Shown here one piece after another: positions 56,259 through 64,000 of a stretch of 64,000 nucleotides of DNA. The number at the start of each line of letters is the position of its first letter. Positions within the stretch are counted from its first letter, which is position 1. Source of the DNA: Rhodoplanes sp. Z2-YC6860 (lineage in GTDB: Bacteria; Pseudomonadota; Alphaproteobacteria; Rhizobiales; Xanthobacteraceae); contig NZ_CP007440.1 of the NCBI RefSeq assembly GCF_001579845.1, forward strand, positions 5,168,029 through 5,232,028, given 5' to 3'. The notes beneath the pieces were generated by a model. That model searched no databases, was not told where the DNA came from, and worked only from the letters and a program-made list of their open reading frames with translations. Position numbers and translations under genes: made by a program.

Positions 56259-56489
56259 GTGAAAGAGGAACGCGATCAATTGCAGAGCGTTAGGTCACAC
56301 TCTTGGGAGGACGATCTGATGCTCGTGGTGGTAATCGGCGCGGTGTTCTGCTGCGTCCCGTTCGCTGTTCTTCTGGCGCAATTCGTTCCCGCGCGCAGAC
56401 CCTCGCAACAACCCGCAGCCAACGACAATTTCCGTTCGCTCGAACGGTTACCAACGGCTGGCATTTTCAGCCCCGCGACCTCCCTCTAA
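56259..56489 (+). CDS. Small membrane protein with ANDNF-type motif
   Basis: A 76-codon frame with a GTG start, or 56 codons from ATG 56319, which follows GGGAGG. One hydrophobic segment (MLVVVIGAVFCCVPFAVLLAQF) is followed by PAANDNFRSLERLP. ANDN motifs recur in small rhizobial proteins of unknown role. The shorter start is the more likely. Confidence 0.4.
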   Translation: MKEERDQLQSVRSHSWEDDLMLVVVIGAVFCCVPFAVLLAQFVPARRPSQQPAANDNFRSLERLPTAGIFSPATSL

Positions 56490-56609
56490 GTCGACGAGCC
56501 GACGCCAGTCGGCAGTGAATACCTCTCCATAGGATGTTGAAATTGTGGCTCCGCCCGCTTCTTATCGGGGTGGGGCGGCAAATAACAATCCAATGCCGGG
56601 AGGAAACTC

Positions 56610-58265
56610 ATGTGGAATCAGATCTACGATCCACTGAACAGCAAGGTGCTCTCCACCTGCGCGGCCGCATTGCCGGTCGTCACGCTGTTGGTGCTGATCG
56701 CTTCGAACAAGGTCAAAGCCCACATCGCCGCGATCGTCGCGCTGATCGTCGCGAACTGCGTGGCAATTTTTATCTTCACGATGCCGTCCAGCCTGTCGCT
56801 GCGCGCGACCGTGCTCGGCGCGGTGACGGGATTTTTTCCGATCGGCTGGATCGTGCTCAACGTCATCTTTCTTTACCGGCTCACGGTCGAGAAAGGCGCC
56901 TTCGAAACCTTGCAGAACACCATCGGCGGCGTCACCGGCGATCGCCGGCTGCAACTGCTGCTGATCGCGTTCTCGTTCGGCGCGTTCTTCGAGGGCGCGT
57001 CAGGCTTCGGCACGCCGGTCGCCGTCACCGGGGCCATCCTCATCGGGCTTGGCTTCTCGCCGCTTGCCGCCTCTGGCCTGTCGTTGATCGCCAACACCGC
57101 GCCGGTCGCGTTCGGCGCGCTCGGCACACCGATCGCGGGCCTCGCCAGCGTCACCGGCCTCGATCCGTTTGCGCTCGGCGCCATGGTCGGCCGGCAACTG
57201 CCGTTCTTCTCATTGATCGTGCCGTTCTGGCTGATCTGGGCCTTCGCCGGCTTCGCCGGCATGATCGAGATCTGGCCTGCCATTCTGGTCTGCGGCGTGT
57301 CGTTCGCTGTGCCGCAATTCCTGATCTCGAACTTCATCAATCCGTGGATCGTCGACATCGGCGCTTCGCTGATCTCGATGGCCTGCCTGATCCTGTTCCT
57401 GAAGTTCTGGCAGCCGAAGCGCATCTGGACCTCGGCGGCGCTGCGCACCAAGGATGAGTCGGCGGACACAATGCCAGCACGAACGCTGACGCTGAAGAGC
57501 GTTTCATCCGGCGAGATGTGGATGGCCCTCCTGCCCTGGATCATCGTTTGCATCGTGCTGCTCGCCTGGGGCACCGACGCGATCAAGAAACTGCTCAACA
57601 CGTACGCCACCTGGAACTATCCGGTGCCGGAGCTGCACAACATGATCAACAAGGTCGCACCGGTGGTGTCCGTGCCGACCAAGGAAGGCGCGGTGTTCTC
57701 CTTCACCTGGCTGTCCTACACCGGCTCGGGGATGCTGATTGCCGCGATCATTTCCGGCCTGCTGCTGGGCTTCTCCCCGGTCGGGCTGGTTCGCGAATAC
57801 GGCAAGACCATCAAGGTCTGCGCCTACTCGCTGATCACGATCTCGGCGATGCTGGCAATCGGCACGCTGACGCGGCTCTCCGGCATCGACGCGACCCTCG
57901 GCCTCGCCTTCGCCGGAACAGGCGTGCTCTACCCGTTCTTCGGCACGCTGCTCGGCTGGCTCGGTGTCGCGCTGACCGGCTCGGACACCAGCTCCAACAT
58001 CCTGTTCGGCAACCTGCAGAAGATCACGTCTGAACAGCTCGGCCTGTCGCCGATCCTGATGAGCGCGGCGAACTCCTCGGGCGGCGTCATGGGCAAGATG
58101 ATCGACGCGCAGTCGATCGTGGTCGCGTCAACGGCGACGAATTGGTTCGGACACGAGGGCTCGATCCTGCGCTTCGTGTTCTTCCACTCGATCTCGCTGG
58201 CCTGCCTGGTCGGCGTGCTGGTGATGCTGCAAGCCTATGTGTTCACCGGCATGATCGTGCACTGA
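56610..58265 (+). CDS. lldP: L-lactate permease family transporter
   Basis: A 551-residue membrane protein of the LctP/LldP lactate permease family, a proton/lactate (or glycolate) symporter. It has about 13 hydrophobic segments; family motifs include FEGASGFGTPVAVTGAILI and GLSPILMSAANSSGGVMGKM. A strong ribosome site GGGAGGAAA precedes the ATG. It is followed by a 16-bp perfect hairpin and stands alone between small orphan genes and a methyltransferase. No lactate dehydrogenase is nearby. Confidence 0.92.
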   Translation: MWNQIYDPLNSKVLSTCAAALPVVTLLVLIASNKVKAHIAAIVALIVANCVAIFIFTMPSSLSLRATVLGAVTGFFPIGWIVLNVIFLYRLTVEKGAFETLQNTIGGVTGDRRLQLLLIAFSFGAFFEGASGFGTPVAVTGAILIGLGFSPLAASGLSLIANTAPVAFGALGTPIAGLASVTGLDPFALGAMVGRQLPFFSLIVPFWLIWAFAGFAGMIEIWPAILVCGVSFAVPQFLISNFINPWIVDIGASLISMACLILFLKFWQPKRIWTSAALRTKDESADTMPARTLTLKSVSSGEMWMALLPWIIVCIVLLAWGTDAIKKLLNTYATWNYPVPELHNMINKVAPVVSVPTKEGAVFSFTWLSYTGSGMLIAAIISGLLLGFSPVGLVREYGKTIKVCAYSLITISAMLAIGTLTRLSGIDATLGLAFAGTGVLYPFFGTLLGWLGVALTGSDTSSNILFGNLQKITSEQLGLSPILMSAANSSGGVMGKMIDAQSIVVASTATNWFGHEGSILRFVFFHSISLACLVGVLVMLQAYVFTGMIVH

Positions 58266-58280
58266 GCGGCATTACGCTGC

Positions 58281-58316
58281 GTGCGAGCTCCACATCTCCT
58301 GATGTGGAGCTCGCAC
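58281..58316. terminator. Bidirectional 16-bp hairpin between lldP and the methyltransferase gene
   Basis: GTGCGAGCTCCACATC (58281-58296) and GATGTGGAGCTCGCAC (58301-58316) form a perfect 16-bp stem with loop TCCT. It lies in the 64-bp space between two convergent stop codons, so it can end transcripts from both sides. No long T-run is present. Confidence 0.7.
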
Positions 58317-58329
58317 CAATTCGCGGCAC

Positions 58330-58911
58330 TCATCCATCCTGCGGCTTTGTCGCGAGCACGCAGAACCCTTTCGCGGCATGGTCTACCGTCCTTGCGTCGG
58401 TGAAAGCCGCAGCGGCCAGCGTCTCGCTCAACCCAGCCTTCGATCGTCCGGAATATGGCGTGAAGCCGAGCGCGATTCTTGCGCCCGGCTTCATGACGCG
58501 ACGGATTTCCCGCAAGCCGGCCATCGCATCCGGCCAGACCTGCATCGAATTGATCGCCAGAACCTTGTCAAACGCGCCGTCATCGAAAGGCAGACTCGCT
58601 GCAACGCCTTGCTTCAGTTCAACGCGGCCGCTCCGGATGGCGGCGCTGTTGCGAACGCGCGCTTGCTCCACCATCACGGGTGACGCGTCAATTCCCGAGA
58701 CGCGCCCGGCCGGGACGAGCTTCGACATATGAGCGACGATCACGCCAGGGCCAAAGCCGATCTCCAGAACTCTGTCAGTCGGTGCGAGCTCGAGAACGCC
58801 ACTCGTCCAGACGCCGAGCTCCGCGTTCGTGCGCGCCATGATGTGGCCGCCGAGCCTCCCCAAGGCGCCCTGGGGTCTCCCGAACATGCGCAACAGGAGG
58901 GCTTTCATCAT
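58330..58911 (-). CDS. Class I SAM-dependent methyltransferase
   Basis: A 193-residue protein with motif I DRVLEIGFGPGVIVAHMS, GIDASPVM for the acidic ligand, and FDKVLAINSMQVWP (post-motif). The pattern fits ubiquinone/menaquinone-type (UbiE-like) or general small-molecule methyltransferases, but the identity is not decidable. It reads in the same orientation as rsmB, 35 bp downstream of it, so it may be part of that transcript. Confidence 0.86.
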   Translation of the reverse strand: MMKALLLRMFGRPQGALGRLGGHIMARTNAELGVWTSGVLELAPTDRVLEIGFGPGVIVAHMSKLVPAGRVSGIDASPVMVEQARVRNSAAIRSGRVELKQGVAASLPFDDGAFDKVLAINSMQVWPDAMAGLREIRRVMKPGARIALGFTPYSGRSKAGLSETLAAAAFTDARTVDHAAKGFCVLATKPQDG

Positions 58912-58946
58912 GCCTCCAATCCGGCGCTAACGGCAGAGTTCCGGCG

Positions 58947-60251
58947 TTAGGCCGCGCGCCGCAAGATGCTGACGAAGAAACCGTCGGTGTCGGTGCGCCG
59001 CGGCGTCATCAGCAGGCCTTCGGCGGAGGTGAGCACCGCGCGGCGGAACAGATAGGCGCGTTCGCCGAGCGCGCCCGTCATCACCTCGGCCGGCGGCGCG
59101 ATCGTGAAACCGGAATGCCGCTCGACGAAGCCGCGCACCTGAGCACCGTTCTCCTCGTCGAGCACCGAGCAGGTGATGTAGGCGATGCGGCCGCCGGGCT
59201 TCACCAGTGTCGCGGCGCGATCGAGCACGCCCGCCTGCTCCTTGACGCGAACCTCCAGAGCGCCCGGCCGCACCCGCCATTTGGCGTCCGGGTTGCGCCG
59301 CCAGGCGCCGATGCCGGTGCACGGCGCGTCGATCAGCACGAGATCGAGCCGGCCTTTCAGATCGTCGATCTCGCTGCCGATGGATTTTGGCGTGCGCACC
59401 TGGACGCCGCGGGCGCCGGCCCGCGTAAGCCGCTCATGGATCGGCGCGAGGCGGCGCTTGTCGTCATCGGTCGCGTAGAGCTGGCCCTTGTTCTCCATCG
59501 CGGCTGCAAGCGCGAGCGTCTTGCCGCCGCCGCCGGCGCAAAGATCGAGCACCTGCTCGCCCGGTTTGGCCGCCGCGAGCAGCGCCGCAAGCTGCGAGCC
59601 TTCGTCCTGAACCTCGACGAGGCCTTTCAGGTAAGCCGGCTCGGCATGCACCGCCGGACTTTTGGCGTCGGCCGCGAGCACGATGCGCAGCCCCTGCGGC
59701 GACCAGCGCGTCGGCTCGGGCTTGAGGTCAGCGAGTTCGGCCTGGGCCTCGTCGCGTTCGCCCTTCAGCGTGTTGACGCGAAGGTCGAGCGGCGCGCGCG
59801 AGGCGAGCGCCGCGCCCTCCTCGGCCCGCTCGTCGCCGAACACCTTGGCAAGATGCGGATCGAGCCACTCGGGATAATCGCCCAGCACGTGCGGCGGTGC
59901 GCTGCCGAGGTCGGTCGACGCAAGCTTCGACCGCTCGGTATCGGTAAGCGCCGGTGGCGCATAGCGCGAGCCGTCAAAGAGCCGCGCGATAGCTTCGGGA
60001 TCGAGATGACGTTCACGGACCAGCATGCCCAGCGCCACCCCGCGCGGGCTGTCGTCATCCATCATGAAGGCCGCCGAAGCCCGGCGCCGCAGCGTGTCGT
60101 AGACAAGACCTGCGATCGCGGCCCGGTCGCCGGAGCCGGCAAAGCGGTGCGACAGGCCCCAGTCCTTCAGCGCATCGGGCGCAGGGCGCCGTCGCGCGCC
60201 GATGTCGGCGAGCACTTCAATTGCGGCGGCGAGGCGTGCAGCTGGTGTCAT
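58947..60251 (-). CDS. RsmB/NOP-family rRNA (cytosine-C5) methyltransferase
   Basis: A 434-residue RsmB/NSUN-like enzyme. The N-terminal domain of about 130 residues is RNA-binding (NusB-like in part). The catalytic domain has VLDLCAGGGGKTLALAAAM (SAM), IDAPCTGIGAWRRNP (first Cys) and AYITCSVLDEENG (catalytic Cys). Predicted to make m5C in 16S rRNA, but members differ in target, so I give no symbol. ATG 60251 overlaps the MAPEG stop by ATGA. The order guaB-MAPEG-rsmB-guaA is the rhizobial norm. Confidence 0.9.
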   Translation of the reverse strand: MTPAARLAAAIEVLADIGARRRPAPDALKDWGLSHRFAGSGDRAAIAGLVYDTLRRRASAAFMMDDDSPRGVALGMLVRERHLDPEAIARLFDGSRYAPPALTDTERSKLASTDLGSAPPHVLGDYPEWLDPHLAKVFGDERAEEGAALASRAPLDLRVNTLKGERDEAQAELADLKPEPTRWSPQGLRIVLAADAKSPAVHAEPAYLKGLVEVQDEGSQLAALLAAAKPGEQVLDLCAGGGGKTLALAAAMENKGQLYATDDDKRRLAPIHERLTRAGARGVQVRTPKSIGSEIDDLKGRLDLVLIDAPCTGIGAWRRNPDAKWRVRPGALEVRVKEQAGVLDRAATLVKPGGRIAYITCSVLDEENGAQVRGFVERHSGFTIAPPAEVMTGALGERAYLFRRAVLTSAEGLLMTPRRTDTDGFFVSILRRAA

Positions 60252-60673
60252 GGGAGTCCGAGCAGGATTTTGACGATGAAGATCAGCCACATGATCAGCA
60301 GCACAAGGGCGGCAATGCCGTAAAAGCCGCCACGGAACGGCACGTTGTTGCTGGTGACGTGGACGTAGGCCTGGAGCGCGCGAAACAGAACGAATATCCA
60401 TGCCAGCACCACGAACAGAAAGTCCGCGTGCTTGGTGAACATCGCCAGGATGGTCAGCACGTAGAACAGCACCGGCATCTCGAACTGATTGCTGAACGAG
60501 TTGCCGAACAGCGCGGCCTGGCGCGGCCAGTTGGGCTCGCGCATGGCGATGTCGCTGTAGCGCGTGGTGCCGCCTTTCAACGCGCTGGTGCGGCACACGA
60601 CCATGCCGGTCATCACCGCGAAGGTCAGCAGCACCTGGACGAACAACGGCGCGAGGATCATGGCAGTCGACAT
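60248..60673 (-). CDS. MAPEG-family membrane protein
   Basis: A 141-residue, four-helix membrane protein of the MAPEG superfamily (eicosanoid/glutathione metabolism relatives). The second segment has NSFSNQFEMPVLFYVL, and the Arg/Asn-rich loop RALQAYVHVTSNNVPFRG follows, both family hallmarks. The function in bacteria is unclear. It overlaps rsmB by four bases, so they are coupled. The start is ATG 60673. Confidence 0.88.
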   Translation of the reverse strand: MSTAMILAPLFVQVLLTFAVMTGMVVCRTSALKGGTTRYSDIAMREPNWPRQAALFGNSFSNQFEMPVLFYVLTILAMFTKHADFLFVVLAWIFVLFRALQAYVHVTSNNVPFRGGFYGIAALVLLIMWLIFIVKILLGLP

Positions 60674-60785
60674 GCCGTGGCTCCGGTTGGCGCGGCCAAG
60701 GTCGCGCGGGGCTGCGACCTTCTAGCTGCTGACGGATGCGAGAGGAAGTCTCGCGGTGTGGCCCGCGGCCGGTGTAGGGTTGCGC

Positions 60786-61535
60786 ATGGTCCGTCGCGTC
60801 GAGTCGCCTGCCCCGCCCTCAGTGGAACAGCCTGCAAAGCCGTTGCTCATAGCGCCGGCCCGCCATGCGTTGGCGATCGTCGCGTTGATCGGCGGCGCCT
60901 GGCTCGGCCTCTACGGCGGTAACTGGCTGATTTACGCGATCGCGCGCTGGACCGACCGCGACATCACCGAACTCAAGGTGATGCTGATGTGGGGCACGCT
61001 CGCCAGCGCGCTCATCGGCGCGGTCCTTGGGGTCTGGCTGGTGCTGATCTGCACGCGATGCAGCCGCGAGGCGCGGCGCGTCGGCCTCATTGCGACCGGG
61101 GTGACCGTGATGGTCGGCGCCCTGGTGATGCTCGGCAGCTTCGACTGGCGGAAGAGTTCCGGCGTGCCCGAGGTGATGTACGAGATCCGCCTGCCCGCGG
61201 GCGCGCCGCAGCCGCGTTTCGACAGGGTGAGCATCATTCTGTGGTCCGACCGGGCCGGCCAGGGCTGCTACATCGCGGAGGTGCGACGCGACGGCGAGCA
61301 GCCGGTGATCTCCGGAACCTTCCGGGTCAACGGCTCGGGCGAGCGGACCCTGTCGCTCGGCCTCGACCGCGAGCCACAGGGCTATTGGACCATGCCGATC
61401 AAGAGTGACGCCAAGCTCGACCGGGACTTCGGCCCCTGGCAGCGCATCGCGTTCACGCCGATCCCGCGCGAGAACGGATCGCCGCTGCCGGCGGGCGACT
61501 ACGAGGTGCGCTATCGGGTGCGGAAGTATTTGTGA
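60786..61535 (+). CDS. Unknown membrane protein with a beta-rich C-terminal domain
   Basis: With ATG 60786 it has 249 residues. Three hydrophobic segments (ALAIVALIGGAWLGLYGGNW, VMLMWGTLASALIGAVLG, GVTVMVGALVMLGSF) precede a C-terminal domain of strand-rich sequence (YEIRLPAGAPQPRFDRVSII, GSGERTLSLGLDRE, PAGDYEVRYRVRKY). The latter looks like a periplasmic or cytoplasmic sandwich. No family is recognised. It is convergent with the MDR gene. Confidence 0.65.
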   Translation: MVRRVESPAPPSVEQPAKPLLIAPARHALAIVALIGGAWLGLYGGNWLIYAIARWTDRDITELKVMLMWGTLASALIGAVLGVWLVLICTRCSREARRVGLIATGVTVMVGALVMLGSFDWRKSSGVPEVMYEIRLPAGAPQPRFDRVSIILWSDRAGQGCYIAEVRRDGEQPVISGTFRVNGSGERTLSLGLDREPQGYWTMPIKSDAKLDRDFGPWQRIAFTPIPRENGSPLPAGDYEVRYRVRKYL

Positions 61536-61541
61536 GCCAGC

Positions 61542-62567
61542 TCAAGCGCCAGGCGCCGCGACCCGCACCAGCAGCTTGCCGAAATTCTCGCCGCGCAGGA
61601 GCCCGATCAACGCCCGCGGCGCCTTCTCGAGACCATCGACGATGTCTTCGCGATACCTGATGCGGCCTTCGCGGAGCCATGTCGACACATCGCGCAGGAA
61701 ATCGGCCTGACGCGCGGCGAAGTCCGACACAATGAAGCCGCGGAACGTCAGCCGCTTGGTCAGGATATCGCGCGTCAGCTTTGAAACGCGGAGCTCTCCC
61801 GCCGGCCATTCGGTGGCGTTGTAGGTCGCGATCTGGCCGCAGACCGGCACGCGGGCAAAGCTGTTCAGCAGCGGAAACACCGCCTCGAACACCGCCCCGC
61901 CGACATTCTCGAAATAGACATCGACGCCGCCCGGGCAAGCGGCCTTGAGCTTTTCAGCGAGATCGCTCGCGCGATGATCGACACAGGCGTCAAAGCCAAG
62001 CTCGTCGACGACGTAGCGGCATTTGGCCGGCCCGCCGGCAATGCCGACGGCCCGTGCGCCTTTGATCTTGGCGATCTGGCCGACCAGCGAGCCAACCGCG
62101 CCGGACGCCGCCGACACCACCACGGTCTCGCCCGCTTTGGGCTGTCCGATTTCGGAGAGGCCCGTGTAGGCAGTCATCCCCGGCATGCCGAGCACGCCCA
62201 GCGCTGTCGAGATCGGCGCAATCGACGGATCGATCTTGCGGGTCAGCTTGCCCTGGCTGATGGCGTGGGTCTGCCAGCCGCTGGGGCTCAGCACGATGTC
62301 ACCCGGCGCATAGCCGTCGAGATTGGAAGCGATCACCTCGCTGACGGTGCGGCCTTCCATGACCTGGCCGATCTGGACCGGCGCCGCGTAGGACGGCGCG
62401 TCGCTCATCCGTCCGCGCATGTAGGGATCGAGCGACAGCCACAGCGTCCGCAGCAACATCTCGCCGGGCGCTGGCACGGGCACCGGCATCGGCTCGACGC
62501 GGAGGTCACTCTCTTTCGGCTCGCCCACCGGCCGTGACGCGAGAATGATGCGCACGCCCGTGGTCAT
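61542..62567 (-). CDS. NADP-dependent oxidoreductase of the MDR superfamily (zinc-free, CurA/LTB4DH-like)
   Basis: A 341-residue medium-chain reductase without zinc ligands. The start is VRIILASRPVGEPKESD..., and it has GMPGMTAYTGLSEIGQPKAGE and the cofactor loop VVSAASGAVGSLVGQIAK. The LTB4DH/CurA group reduces double bonds of enones, or acts as a quinone reductase. The reaction is not inferable. It begins 5 bp after the guaB stop on the same strand, so it is in an operon behind guaB. Confidence 0.9.
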   Translation of the reverse strand: MTTGVRIILASRPVGEPKESDLRVEPMPVPVPAPGEMLLRTLWLSLDPYMRGRMSDAPSYAAPVQIGQVMEGRTVSEVIASNLDGYAPGDIVLSPSGWQTHAISQGKLTRKIDPSIAPISTALGVLGMPGMTAYTGLSEIGQPKAGETVVVSAASGAVGSLVGQIAKIKGARAVGIAGGPAKCRYVVDELGFDACVDHRASDLAEKLKAACPGGVDVYFENVGGAVFEAVFPLLNSFARVPVCGQIATYNATEWPAGELRVSKLTRDILTKRLTFRGFIVSDFAARQADFLRDVSTWLREGRIRYREDIVDGLEKAPRALIGLLRGENFGKLLVRVAAPGA

Positions 62568-62572
62568 AGCCG

Positions 62573-64000
<1,428 letters not shown>

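Overview
This 64 kb window is GC-rich alphaproteobacterial chromosome, most likely from the Hyphomicrobiales (Bradyrhizobium/Xanthobacteraceae-like). This is judged from gene order and protein style and was not tested by a search. Supporting signs are the fabD-fabG-acpP-fabF-mltG block, the rpsF-rpsR-DUF2232-rplI-dnaB-alr-radA-cvpA-purF series, a guaB...rsmB...guaA arrangement, a Bug-type solute receptor, and small rhizobial-type orphan proteins. No rRNA, tRNA, CRISPR array, transposase or phage gene was recognised.

Layout. 1-8230: the end of an ssuD-like monooxygenase, then on the minus strand the type II fatty-acid synthesis genes (fabD, fabG, acpP, fabF), the cell-wall lytic enzyme mltG, and a secreted M20 peptidase. 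8288-8823 is a decayed peptide-transporter receptor. 9205-11763 is the ribosomal block rpsF-rpsR-DUF2232-rplI. 11894-14213 holds a cytochrome-c-like protein with an unusual haem site and a cyclopropane fatty acid synthase. dnaB and alr follow, separated by a VapBC toxin-antitoxin pair and an orphan gene. 19169-26069 is an accessory stretch between alr and radA: an autotransporter, a GNAT enzyme, a MerR/CDF metal-efflux pair with a classical operator, an MFS exporter, a strongly structured non-coding element and small orphans. 26113-31388 returns to housekeeping (radA, cvpA, purF, a short-chain reductase).

31385-36881 is mostly minus strand: an MFS transporter, the GTPase der, a lipoprotein, a YfgM-like membrane protein and panB. 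37029-39844 is a probable catabolic cluster (FAD oxidoreductase, SnoaL-like protein, Bug receptor). 39886-50744 is a mosaic of short accessory genes: reductases, methyltransferases, a GGDEF enzyme, an ArsR/SRPBCC pair with a near-consensus promoter, YafY, a frameshifted TPR-methyltransferase fusion, and a GbsR-like regulator with a lipid/methylation-type enzyme. 50814-64000 contains guaA, a second accessory insertion (DHA2 exporter with divergent LysR regulator, lactate permease, small orphans), then rsmB, a MAPEG protein, a quinone-reductase-like enzyme and the 3' part of guaB.

How it fits together: most of the window is membrane, envelope and nucleotide housekeeping. Accessory cargo is inserted at gene boundaries (dnaB/alr, alr/radA, guaA/rsmB). 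The strongest candidates for a second look are the nested inverted-repeat element at 24779-24885, the G9-tract frameshift in the TPR-methyltransferase fusion at 46279-47854, the CX4CH cytochrome at 11894-12712, and a short-chain reductase that has lost its catalytic Tyr and Lys.
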